NCBI GenBank assembly: GCA_041287495.1
Contig: JBEULE010000020.1
Coordinates: 1-44,059, forward strand
Reading direction: 5' to 3'
DNA: 44,059 nt
DNA from: JAOABC01 sp041287495
Lineage (GTDB): Bacteria > Aquificota > Aquificia > Aquificales > Hydrogenothermaceae
Shown: in pieces, positions 7,364 through 15,044 of the stretch
Numbering within the stretch: the first letter of the stretch is position 1
Layout: every line of letters begins with the position of its first letter
The notes under the pieces: model-generated
The model's database searches: none
Told to the model about the DNA's origin: nothing
The model's input: only the letters and a program-made list of their open reading frames with translations
Program-made: the position numbers and the translations under genes

Positions 7364-9094
7364 CTATCTATCTGTTTCACCTACTACAGGGTCAATTGTT
7401 GATAAAAGTGTTACGGCATCTGCTATAGGTCTTCCTATTATTGCTTTTGTAAATATCTGTAAGTTATAGAATGCACCTGATCTTATTCTCATTCTATGGG
7501 CTTTTAAACTATCTTTTTTATTATATATGTAAAATCCAAGTTCACCTCTTGGGTTGTCTGAAGAAGCATAAACTTCACCGGCTGGAAGTTTCATACCTCT
7601 TCCATCTATTGTAACCTTTAGTTTCTTCTCATCTGGAGTTTGGAAAAAGTATGGATCGTTCTTTGACATCTTTCTAAGTTTTGCTACACATTGCTGAATA
7701 ATTTTTATACTCTGTCTCATCTCTTCCATTCTGACAAGGTATCTATCGTAAGAATCACCTGTTTCTCCAACAGGTATATCAAAATCAACCTCACCGTAGG
7801 CATCATACTTATCAATTTTTCTTATATCGTAGGCAACGCCGGAACCTCTAGCAACAGCTCCTGTTAAACCATAGTCATATACGTCTTCCTCTGTAATCAC
7901 ACATACACCTTTATTCCTTGAAAGCCAAATTCTATTTCTTGTAAGTAATGTCTCATAGTCATTGATTCTTTCAGGTAAATCCTTTATTAAATGTTCTATC
8001 GCATCTAAAGCACCGTAAGGAAGGTCTGCAAATACACCACCTATTCTGAAATAATTTATTGTAAATCTTGCTCCGGTAATACCCTCTATAATATCCATTA
8101 TCTTTTCTCTTTCTCTAAAAGTGTATAGGAACATTGTCAAAGCACCAAGGTCAAGGGCATAAGTCCCAAGCCACAGAAGATGGCTGTTTATCCTCGAAAG
8201 CTCAGCCATCATAGTTCTAATCCACTTAGCTTTTTCTGGAATCTCAATACCGAGGAGCTTTTCAGCTGCTAAAACATAGGCGTGATTTTCATTTATAGCT
8301 GCTATATAATCCATTCTATCTGTATAAGGTATAAACTGTTGCCAGTTTACGTTCTCTCCAAGTTTTTCTACTCCTCTATGTAACTGTCCTATGATGATAT
8401 CACACTGTTTTACATACTCACCATCAAGGTCAAATAAAAACCATATTGTCCCGTGAGTTCCTGGATGTAAAGGTCCCCAGTTTAAAACTATCTGGGAACT
8501 TTTTACAGGCATTCTCTTTTTCTGAGTTATCTCAAGGTCTTCCATAGTTGGTATTGCAGTGTGCATCCTGTCATAGTTAAATAGACCTTCTAAGGCATCT
8601 CCCCTTAGAGTCTCATTTAAAGATGGAAGTTCAGTATCTTTTATACCTTCAATAGGAAAATCTTTTCTTAGAGGATAATAAGGATAAGTTTCCCATAGGA
8701 GCATTCTTACTAGATTCTCGTGTCCATCAAATTTAATTCCAAACATATCCCAGGCTTCTCTCTCTGCCCACTTTGCACCTTTCCAAAGGGTTGTGAGAGT
8801 AGGTAAAGTCTCATTTTCAGCCCATGTCTTAACTATTATTCTATTTTGATTTTTCGGAGAGAATAAGATAACTACACCTTGAAATCTTGGGTTTTCTTTC
8901 TCTCCATGGTCGATTATTGTCAGGTCTAAAAACATCCGAAAATTAAGTTCTGGATCTTCTTTTAGGAATTTTAGAAATTCTATAAATTTATCCTTTGGAA
9001 CTTCTACAGAAACAACGCCCTTACTCTCTGAGGCTTTTACATATCCAAACCTTGCCTCAAACTCTTTTGCCTTATCTAAGCTTATCCAAGACAT
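7364..9094 (-). CDS. nuoCD: NADH-quinone oxidoreductase subunit C/D fusion
   Basis: 576-aa fusion of the 30-kDa (NuoC, about 1-175) and 49-kDa (NuoD, about 195-576) subunits that form the quinone-binding arm of complex I. NuoC shows the signature AEREAWDMFGIKFDGH near 110-125 and YPLRKDFP near 140-147. NuoD begins at VLNWGPLHPGTHG, with HRGVEK at 239-244 and DRMDY at 259-263, and ends in PVVGETDR. Arg240 aligns with the NDUFS2 arginine methylated by NDUFAF7 and Arg260 with the next conserved arginine near cluster N2. It is the first gene of the block; nuoA and nuoB are not beside it, so the nuo genes are split in this genome. Confidence 0.96.
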   Translation of the reverse strand: MSWISLDKAKEFEARFGYVKASESKGVVSVEVPKDKFIEFLKFLKEDPELNFRMFLDLTIIDHGEKENPRFQGVVILFSPKNQNRIIVKTWAENETLPTLTTLWKGAKWAEREAWDMFGIKFDGHENLVRMLLWETYPYYPLRKDFPIEGIKDTELPSLNETLRGDALEGLFNYDRMHTAIPTMEDLEITQKKRMPVKSSQIVLNWGPLHPGTHGTIWFLFDLDGEYVKQCDIIIGQLHRGVEKLGENVNWQQFIPYTDRMDYIAAINENHAYVLAAEKLLGIEIPEKAKWIRTMMAELSRINSHLLWLGTYALDLGALTMFLYTFREREKIMDIIEGITGARFTINYFRIGGVFADLPYGALDAIEHLIKDLPERINDYETLLTRNRIWLSRNKGVCVITEEDVYDYGLTGAVARGSGVAYDIRKIDKYDAYGEVDFDIPVGETGDSYDRYLVRMEEMRQSIKIIQQCVAKLRKMSKNDPYFFQTPDEKKLKVTIDGRGMKLPAGEVYASSDNPRGELGFYIYNKKDSLKAHRMRIRSGAFYNLQIFTKAIIGRPIADAVTLLSTIDPVVGETDR

Positions 9095-9534
9095 ACCTTC
9101 GCCTCTTTAAAGTTTTTTAAAACAACGTTAGTTATAAAATATTAAACTTTTTTTGAAAATATATCAAGTAGTTTTAATTATTATATCAAAATAATATTTA
9201 CCAACCTATAGCTACCTTCTCAGCTTCACAGAATATAGCGCCATTTTCGGTTTCGCAAAGACAGTAAGAGAATCTATATATCCCTATCTCTGTGTTTACA
9301 ATTACCTCTGATTCAAAACATCCTTCTTTTTTACAGATTCTATTAAGGTAAAGTAGACGATTCTGTAGAAATCACTTCCAATATTTTTATATCAGTTTGA
9401 AGCCGATTTAAAATTTCATTTATTAGCTCTTTTGAGTCCATAATAGTTTCTCCCAGAATAAAGTTATTCTATTATAACCTAATAGTCATTTATGGTAGAA
9501 TAGTTTAAAAGTAATTTTAGGAGGCAATAAAAGT
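9095..9534. other. Divergent region between nuoCD and gcvH
   Basis: This 440-bp stretch lacks an intact gene. 9095-9197 is the AT-rich leader of nuoCD and contains GAGG/AAGG ahead of its ATG. 9198-9441 holds the frameshifted Cys-rich frame. 9442-9534 holds back-to-back candidate -10 boxes: TATAAT on the minus strand at 9476-9471, and TAGAAT on the plus strand at 9496-9501 with GGAGG before gcvH. No tRNA or structured RNA is evident. Confidence 0.5.
9198..9441 (-). pseudogene. Frameshifted small Cys-rich reading frame (about 80 codons)
   Basis: The minus-strand ATG at 9441-9439 has a GGGAG ribosome binding site 8 nt upstream and a TATAAT box at 9476-9471. It opens MDSKELINEILNRLQTDIK..., which stops at 9345-9343. 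The adjacent frame (+1) is open from after a TGA at 9374-9372 down to a TAA at 9200-9198. It encodes a protein-like stretch with five cysteines: ICKKEGC, then YCLCETENG, then IFCEAEKVAIGW. That second frame has no ATG, GTG or TTG of its own. The two halves are joined by a single-base shift somewhere in 9346-9371. Possible explanations are a decayed gene, a programmed +1 frameshift or a base-calling error. I do not recognise the family. Confidence 0.55.
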
Positions 9535-9945
9535 ATGGATTATAAGGTTTTAGATAATCTTTATTACACAAAAGAACATGTATGGGTAAAGATAGATTCA
9601 GATGTAGCTACGATAGGGATTACTGATTACGGACAGCATCAGCTTGGAGATGTTGTTTTTGTTGATTTACCAGAACTTGGAAGAGAAGTAGAATCCGGAG
9701 AGGTTATAGCTTCTGTTGAGTCTGTAAAAGCTGTCTCAGAAATCTATTCTCCTCTAACAGGAAAGATAATATCCATAAATGAGGATTTATCAAATGACCC
9801 ATCTGTTATAAACTCCGACCCTTACGGTGATGGTTGGATATGTGATATACAGGTAAAAGACATTCAAGAGATAGAGGACCTTATGACAGCAGAAGATTAC
9901 AGAGCATATTTAGAAGAACTTGAAGCCGAGGAAGAGGAGATATAA
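9535..9945 (+). CDS. gcvH: Glycine cleavage system H protein (lipoyl carrier)
   Basis: Lipoyl-bearing shuttle protein, 136 aa. The N-terminal YYTKEHVWVKI and the lipoylation segment SVESVKAVSEIYSPLTG are canonical; Lys65 is the expected lipoyl lysine. The C-terminus has an unusually acidic tail (LEELEAEEEEI). GGAGG lies 9 nt before the ATG. No gcvT or gcvP is nearby. In Aquificota, H-like proteins can occur in several copies and some serve lipoate-dependent sulfur oxidation, so the partner of this copy cannot be told from the window. The next gene, overlapping by one base, is a GcvR-like ACT protein. Confidence 0.93.
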   Translation: MDYKVLDNLYYTKEHVWVKIDSDVATIGITDYGQHQLGDVVFVDLPELGREVESGEVIASVESVKAVSEIYSPLTGKIISINEDLSNDPSVINSDPYGDGWICDIQVKDIQEIEDLMTAEDYRAYLEELEAEEEEI

Positions 9946-10469
9946 TGGCTCACTACATAATAACCGCTTTTGGGGAGGATAAACCTGGCATAGTTGCAAA
10001 AGTTACAAAAATACTGTATGAAAACGGTTTTAATATAGAAGATTCCTCTATGACAAGACTTAACAATGAATTTACAATAATGTTGATTGTAAAGGGTGAA
10101 AATGGAGAGTCTTTAAAAACAAACTTTGAGAAACTTGAAAGAGAAGAAAATTTAACTGTATCTCTTAAAGAGATACCAGAAGAAACATATTCAAAAAAGC
10201 TTTTCAAATACGGAGATATACTAAATATAGTAGTTTACGGAGCTGATAAACCGGGAATAGTTTATAATGTATCACAAACTTTGGCAGACTTAAATATTAA
10301 CATATCAGATTTAAGAACAGAAAAATCTTCTAACCTCTATATAATGTTTATAGAGGCAGAACTTCCCGAAGATATATCACTTGAAGAACTTAAAAGCCGT
10401 ATAGATAACCTTAAAGACTCTCTAAAGGTAGATATATCTGTTAATCCCGTTGAAGAAGCAGAGCTTTAA
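9945..10469 (+). CDS. Double-ACT-domain regulatory protein, GcvR-like
   Basis: 174-aa protein made of two tandem ACT domains. The first opens AFGEDKPGIVAKVTKIL (about 8-24), the second VVYGADKPGIVYNVSQTL (about 96-113), each with the DKPGIV turn that often binds amino acids. There is no DNA-binding or catalytic domain. The architecture is that of GcvR, the glycine cleavage regulator, and of other ACT-only proteins. Its start overlaps the gcvH stop (TAATG), which supports a glycine-related sensing role. The following def gene starts with no gap at all. Confidence 0.8.
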   Translation: MAHYIITAFGEDKPGIVAKVTKILYENGFNIEDSSMTRLNNEFTIMLIVKGENGESLKTNFEKLEREENLTVSLKEIPEETYSKKLFKYGDILNIVVYGADKPGIVYNVSQTLADLNINISDLRTEKSSNLYIMFIEAELPEDISLEELKSRIDNLKDSLKVDISVNPVEEAEL

Positions 10470-10976
10470 ATGGAAAAACTTGAGATTTTAAAGTATCCTG
10501 ACGAGAGATTAAAGATTGTTTCAAAGGAAGTTGAAGATTTTGGTAAAGATTTTAAGAATTTTGTAGATAAACTTATATACACTATGTATAACTCTCCAGG
10601 AGGAGTAGGAATTGCTGCTCCCCAGGTTAATAAACATATAAGGACAATTGTAGTAGATTCTTCAAGAAGCACCCATAAAACAAATGTAGTATCCCACGGA
10701 CTTATGGTTCTCTCAAATCCGAGAATAATATACGGTGAGGGAGAAATTATATTTAGAGAAGGCTGTATGTCTGTTCCTGATTATACCGGAAATGTAAAGA
10801 GATTTTATTACATAAAAGTAGAAGCACAGGATATAAACGGTAATTTAATAACCTTTGATACAGAAGGTTTTGAAGCTGTCGTTATCCAACATGAGATAGA
10901 CCACCTTGATGGAAAGGTGTTTATAGAAAAAGTAGTATCTCCTAAAGATATATTTAAAAGAAAAGTTTATAAATGA
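10470..10976 (+). CDS. def: Peptide deformylase
   Basis: Metalloenzyme that removes the N-formyl group from nascent proteins. All three family motifs are present in 168 aa: GVGIAAPQ at residues 45-52, EGCMSVP at 97-103 with the metal-ligand Cys99, and HEIDHLDG at 141-148 with the two metal-ligand histidines and the catalytic Glu. The ATG follows immediately on the previous stop codon. tlyA overlaps its end by 4 bp (ATGA), so the genes form one coupled operon. Confidence 0.96.
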   Translation: MEKLEILKYPDERLKIVSKEVEDFGKDFKNFVDKLIYTMYNSPGGVGIAAPQVNKHIRTIVVDSSRSTHKTNVVSHGLMVLSNPRIIYGEGEIIFREGCMSVPDYTGNVKRFYYIKVEAQDINGNLITFDTEGFEAVVIQHEIDHLDGKVFIEKVVSPKDIFKRKVYK

Positions 10977-11779
10977 AAAAAGACAGGATAGATAAACTTC
11001 TTGTTGATAGAAATCTGGTAGAAAGTAGAGAAAAAGCTCAAGCTCTCATAATGTCCGGTGTTGTTTTTGTAAATGGTCAGAAAGTTGATAAACCAGGAAC
11101 AAAAGTTGATACAGAAGCCAATATATATATAAAAGAGAGTCTTCCATTTGTTTCAAGGGGAGGTTTTAAACTTCAAAAAGCTTTGGAAGTTTTTAAGATA
11201 AATGTAAAAGATAAAATCTGTCTTGATATAGGCTCCTCTACTGGTGGTTTTACAGATTGCCTATTACAGCACGGTGCAGAAAAAGTTTATGCTGTAGATG
11301 TAGGAAAACATCAACTTCACGAAAAACTTAGAAAAGATCCAAGAGTTGTATCAATAGAAGAGTTTAATGCAAGGTATCTTACGGAAAGGGAAATTCCTGA
11401 GCCTGTTGATATAGTAGTGTCAGATGTATCTTTTATATCTATAACAAAGATACTTCCAAATATATGTAATCTCATTAAGGAAAATGCTGACTTAGTTATT
11501 CTTATAAAACCTCAGTTTGAGCTTTCTAAAAGAGAAGTAAAAGACGGAGTAGTAAAAGATAAAAACCTTCATACAAAAGCAATAAAATCTGTAATAAACT
11601 CTCTTGAGGAAAGTTGTTATTGCACTGAAAATTTAAGTTATTCACCTATAAAAGGACCGAAAGGTAATATAGAGTTTTTAGCACATATAAAGAAAGGCAG
11701 GGAGTGTAAAAGATTATCTGAAGATAATATAATTATAGTAGTAGAAGAAGCACACAGGAGTTTAGATGGAAGTCCTTGA
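10973..11779 (+). CDS. tlyA: TlyA-family rRNA 2'-O-methyltransferase
   Basis: 268-aa protein with an N-terminal S4 RNA-binding domain (about 1-60: RIDKLLVDRNLVESREKAQ, then MSGVVFVNGQKVDKPG). A FtsJ/RrmJ-type methyltransferase domain follows, with SRGGFKLQKAL at 61-71, the SAM loop LDIGSSTGGFTD near 84-95, and DVSFIS. TlyA methylates C1409 of 16S rRNA and/or C1920 of 23S rRNA; this copy has the complete S4 domain. It was historically called haemolysin A, but that function is not implied. It is coupled to def upstream and overlaps the LysR gene downstream by 14 bp. Confidence 0.93.
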   Translation: MKKDRIDKLLVDRNLVESREKAQALIMSGVVFVNGQKVDKPGTKVDTEANIYIKESLPFVSRGGFKLQKALEVFKINVKDKICLDIGSSTGGFTDCLLQHGAEKVYAVDVGKHQLHEKLRKDPRVVSIEEFNARYLTEREIPEPVDIVVSDVSFISITKILPNICNLIKENADLVILIKPQFELSKREVKDGVVKDKNLHTKAIKSVINSLEESCYCTENLSYSPIKGPKGNIEFLAHIKKGRECKRLSEDNIIIVVEEAHRSLDGSP

Positions 11780-12662
11780 TTACCATAAATTAAAAATATT
11801 TAAAACAGTAGCAGATGTTAAGAGTATATCAAAAGCAGCACAGATGCTATTTATATCTCAACCAACAGTTACTCTTCAAATAAAGAAGTTAGAAAACTAC
11901 CTTGGAGTAACCCTATTTAAAAGATCGAAAAACAACATAGAACTTACAGAAGAAGGAAAACTTCTCTACAAACATGCCCAAAATATACTAAATGAGTATT
12001 CTTATCTTGAAGAAGAGTTAAAAGAGTTAAAGATATCAAAAAAGAATGTATTAACAGTCGGCTCAAGCTCTACTATAGGAGACTTTCTACTTCCAAAGGT
12101 AATACCCCAGTTTTATAAAATCAATTCGGATATAAGATTAAATCTATTTGTAGGAAATTCAAAAGAGGTAGAAGAGGGAGTTTTATCAAGAATATTTAAC
12201 TTAGGACTGATAGAAGATGATATTGATTCAACAAAACTATTTGCCAAAAAATTCTATGAAGATGAGATTATTTTAGTAGCTTCAATGGATAATCCTATTC
12301 CTACAAGTATAACATTAGACCAACTTCAAGACTATCAGATTATAATGAGAGAACAGGGAAGTGGAACGAGAAATGTTGTTGAAAGTAGATTAAAAACACG
12401 GCTAAAACCTGTTATGGAGATATCAAGTAGCAAAGCAATTGCAAAAATAGTCCAAAACACTAACTTTATCTCTTTTATATCAAAGTTGGTTGTTTCTGAG
12501 ATGCTAAGCTGTAATATACTTAAAGAGATAAAGATAAAAGACACAATAATAAAACGTGGATTTTTCATAATAACTCAGAAAAATATCCGCCTTTCTTCTG
12601 TTGAAAACTCATTTTACCATTTTCTAACCAAAAATCTTAATGATTATATAAAGTCCAAATAA
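11766..12662 (+). CDS. LysR-family transcriptional regulator
   Basis: 298-aa LysR-type regulator. The winged helix-turn-helix is near residues 8-65 (VKSISKAAQMLFISQPTVT, then KKLENYLGVTLFKRSKN), and the periplasmic-binding-like effector domain is about 90-290. The general layout resembles CysB/CbbR-like activators, but the ligand cannot be read. It starts inside tlyA after an AGGAG site, so it is co-transcribed with the gcvH-def-tlyA genes rather than divergent from a target, which is atypical for LysR genes. Its 3' end overlaps the convergent arsB-like gene by 39 bp. Control of that gene is possible but unsupported. Confidence 0.88.
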   Translation: MEVLDYHKLKIFKTVADVKSISKAAQMLFISQPTVTLQIKKLENYLGVTLFKRSKNNIELTEEGKLLYKHAQNILNEYSYLEEELKELKISKKNVLTVGSSSTIGDFLLPKVIPQFYKINSDIRLNLFVGNSKEVEEGVLSRIFNLGLIEDDIDSTKLFAKKFYEDEIILVASMDNPIPTSITLDQLQDYQIIMREQGSGTRNVVESRLKTRLKPVMEISSSKAIAKIVQNTNFISFISKLVVSEMLSCNILKEIKIKDTIIKRGFFIITQKNIRLSSVENSFYHFLTKNLNDYIKSK

Positions 12663-13931
12663 GGTAAATATAAGAACGGGAATAGTTAGGATTATTCCTG
12701 TTTTGAAGTAGTATCCCCATCCTATTTTTATTCCTCTATTTTCAAGTACATGAAGCCACAACAGTGTTGCTAGAGAACCAATAGGTGTTATCTTAGGTCC
12801 AAGGTCACAACCTATAATATTTGCATATCCTAAAATCTTTTTTATATCAATAGGAACATTTAACTCATCTATTGATAGATTAACTATCATCACAGAAGGC
12901 AGATTATTCATAACCGAAGATAAAAATGCAGCTAAAAATCCTGTAAAGAAGATAGCTGAAAACTCTCCGTAATCTAAAGATATTTTTATTAAATTAGATA
13001 GCTCTGTTGTAAGTCCGGCATTTTTAAGTCCATAAACAACCACATACATACCTATAGAAAAAACTATAATTTTCCAAGGAGTTTCTTTTAAAAGAACTAC
13101 TTTCGTATCAAAAACTCTATTTTTTAATGAAGCCAAAAGTAGAATTAAACTTGCAGTAACTATAATAAATGAAGCCGGTATATGGTAGTATATCTCACTT
13201 ATAAAGAAAGCTATTAACATTCCAAATGCTACAAACCAAGTTATCTTGAATACAAATGGGTCTTTTATTGCAAATTTTGGTGGTTTATCTTCTAAAGCTT
13301 CCATGTCATATCTCTTTATAAGGTCTTTTTTAAAGAAAAGATACAAAACAATTATTGTAGCTATCAGTGAAAACAGATTTACAAACACCATTCTTAAAGC
13401 ATACTCAAAAAAACCAATATGAAAGTAATCTGCTGTAAGTATATTAACCAGATTAGATATTATAAGTGGTAAGCTTGTTGTATCAGCAACGAAACCACTT
13501 CCCATTATAAATGGAAGCATTGTTTTCTCTCTTAATCCAAGGTGTTTTATTTTTTGATAAACTATAGGTGTAATTATCAGTGCTGCTCCATCATTTGAAA
13601 AAAAAGCTGATATAACAGTACCTAAAAGTATAACGTATATAAAAAGTTTTTTACCATCCCCCTTTGCAAAATGTATCATATGAAGAGAAGCCCACTCAAA
13701 GAAGCCAATTTTATCAAGAATTATAGATATAAAGATTATGCCTAAGAAAGCAATAGTAGGATCCCAAACAATCTCAACAACTTTTTTTACATCATCGATA
13801 GATACTATACCTAAAGTAAGACTAACAATGGCTCCTACAGTAGCACTCCAACCTATACCTATTTTCCATGGCTGTTTTATGACAAAAAAGAGAGTTATTA
13901 AGAATACAACAAAATGTAAAAATACCGTCAT
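12624..13931 (-). CDS. arsB: ArsB/NhaD-family ion permease (probable arsenite efflux)
   Basis: 435-aa polytopic protein of the ion transporter superfamily (ArsB, NhaD, CitM relatives) with about 11-12 hydrophobic helices. Family-like segments include FFSNDGAALIITPIVYQ near residues 112-128 and SSVMNNLPSVMIVN (about 340-353), the two re-entrant Asn-Asp/Asn-Asn motifs, and GCDLGPKITPIGSLATLLW in the C-terminal half, which is very ArsB-like. It lies 3 bp after an arsenate reductase gene, so arsenite export is the likely job. A sodium/proton antiporter of the same family is the alternative. Confidence 0.82.
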   Translation of the reverse strand: MTVFLHFVVFLITLFFVIKQPWKIGIGWSATVGAIVSLTLGIVSIDDVKKVVEIVWDPTIAFLGIIFISIILDKIGFFEWASLHMIHFAKGDGKKLFIYVILLGTVISAFFSNDGAALIITPIVYQKIKHLGLREKTMLPFIMGSGFVADTTSLPLIISNLVNILTADYFHIGFFEYALRMVFVNLFSLIATIIVLYLFFKKDLIKRYDMEALEDKPPKFAIKDPFVFKITWFVAFGMLIAFFISEIYYHIPASFIIVTASLILLLASLKNRVFDTKVVLLKETPWKIIVFSIGMYVVVYGLKNAGLTTELSNLIKISLDYGEFSAIFFTGFLAAFLSSVMNNLPSVMIVNLSIDELNVPIDIKKILGYANIIGCDLGPKITPIGSLATLLWLHVLENRGIKIGWGYYFKTGIILTIPVLIFTLFGLYIIIKIFG

Positions 13932-13934
13932 CTA

Positions 13935-14363
13935 TTAAAGGCTCTTTATAAGGTCTTCTACTTTTTCTCTTATCTGGTCTCTGACTTTTCTAAATGCATT
14001 TATCTTTGTGTCCTCTGTTTGGCCTATAACTTTTGCAGGATCTGGAAGCCCCCAATGTTGAGTGTTTGCTCCCGGAATTACAGGACAGGTTTCAGCAGCT
14101 TCTCCACATAATGTTATAACATAATCAAGTTCATCAATAGGTATCTCATTTAAACTTTTTGAATATTGGTCTGATATATCTATACCTATTTCTTTCATAA
14201 CTTCAATAGCTTTCGGATGGACATATCCAGAAGGGTTGGAACCTGCAGAGTAAACCTCAACATCCTTACCGTAAAGTTTTGCAAAATACTTTCCAAATCC
14301 TTCTGCCATCTGACTTCTTGCAGAGTTTCCAGTACATATAAATCCAATCTTGACTTTTTTCAT
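13935..14363 (-). CDS. arsC: Arsenate reductase ArsC (thioredoxin-coupled, LMW phosphatase type)
   Basis: 142-aa enzyme that reduces arsenate to arsenite by a three-cysteine relay. From the ATG at 14363 the residues are Cys10 in the P-loop CTGNSARSQ, and Cys86 and Cys93 in CGEAAETC, the same spacing class as the staphylococcal enzyme; the general base loop DPAK is present. A GTG four codons upstream (14375) also fits the frame, but GAGG lies 7 nt before the ATG, so I chose the ATG. The permease gene follows 3 bp later, forming a minimal arsCB operon. No ArsR repressor is adjacent. Confidence 0.92.
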   Translation of the reverse strand: MKKVKIGFICTGNSARSQMAEGFGKYFAKLYGKDVEVYSAGSNPSGYVHPKAIEVMKEIGIDISDQYSKSLNEIPIDELDYVITLCGEAAETCPVIPGANTQHWGLPDPAKVIGQTEDTKINAFRKVRDQIREKVEDLIKSL

Positions 14364-14404
14364 AGTTTGCCTCACAACTTTTAGGAATCAAAGTAAAACA
14401 GAAT

Positions 14405-14417
14405 TATAATATATTTT
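14405..14417 (+). promoter_or_regulatory. -10 box placed for leaderless transcription of the glycosylase gene
   Basis: A perfect TATAAT (14405-14410) ends 7 nt before the ATG at 14418, so the normal start point of transcription coincides with the start codon. There is no Shine-Dalgarno sequence between them. A weak -35 (TTAGGA at 14381-14386) lies 18 bp upstream. The geometry predicts a leaderless mRNA. Confidence 0.5.
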
Positions 14418-15044
14418 ATGGTTATATCAAAAATTTTTGATGTTTATAAATCGTTGCTAAATCTATTTGGTTATCAAAATTGGTGGCCAGTTCATGATGG
14501 TCAAGATAAAATTGTAGAGATAACGGTAGGTGCAATTCTTACACAAAACACTTCTTGGAAAAATGTAGAAAAAGCAATAGAGAACCTAATAAATAAAAAT
14601 GCTATATCCTTTGAGAAAATCTTAGAAATGAATATTAGTGAGCTTGAGTATCTGATAAAGCCTGCTGGATTTTATAAGAGAAAATCTATCACTTTAAAGG
14701 AGATTGCAAAACTATTTTTAAGTGGTAAAGAAATTAATCGTCAAAATCTACTTTCTATAAAAGGTATAGGTAAAGAAACCGCTGATTCTATCTTGCTATA
14801 TGCCTTTGATAAACCTTACTTTGTTATAGACAGCTATACCAAGAGACTTTTTTCAAGACTTGGTTTCTGTGATGAAAACATCAGCTATGATAATCTTCAA
14901 AAGATTATAACAGATAACATCCTAAATGATATTGAGATTTATAAAGAGTTTCACGCTTTGATAGTAGAACATTGTAAGATTTTCTGCAAGAAAAAGCCAG
15001 CCTGTTTAAACTGTCCCCTAAAAAGAGAGTGTAAATTTGGCTAA
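14418..15044 (+). CDS. HhH-GPD DNA glycosylase, endonuclease III-related (MagIII-like)
   Basis: 208-aa base-excision repair glycosylase. The helix-hairpin-helix is LLSIKGIGKETADSIL (about 111-126) and the catalytic aspartate is Asp138 in VIDSYTKR. ILTQNTSWKNVEKAI (40-54) is typical of the 3-methyladenine glycosylase branch MagIII. The lysine that gives EndoIII its lyase activity (GVGRKTA) is replaced by Glu120 (GIGKETA), which predicts a monofunctional glycosylase. A C-terminal cysteine cluster (Cys190, 196, 199, 205, plus Cys186) suggests an iron-sulfur cluster, with 5 rather than 6 residues between the first two. It has no ribosome binding site and is probably leaderless. Confidence 0.85.
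   Translation: MVISKIFDVYKSLLNLFGYQNWWPVHDGQDKIVEITVGAILTQNTSWKNVEKAIENLINKNAISFEKILEMNISELEYLIKPAGFYKRKSITLKEIAKLFLSGKEINRQNLLSIKGIGKETADSILLYAFDKPYFVIDSYTKRLFSRLGFCDENISYDNLQKIITDNILNDIEIYKEFHALIVEHCKIFCKKKPACLNCPLKRECKFG

Noticed and set aside
7364..9094. Aligning the NDUFS2 methyl-arginine with the HGTIW segment of NuoD, which would mean Arg is lost (Trp)
   Set aside because: Spacing to the next conserved arginine (20 residues) fits HRGVEK Arg240 instead, so the target arginine is retained.
9095..9534. tRNA or structured RNA in the nuoCD-gcvH gap
   Set aside because: No cloverleaf or conserved tRNA arms on either strand; the protein-like frames explain the sequence better.
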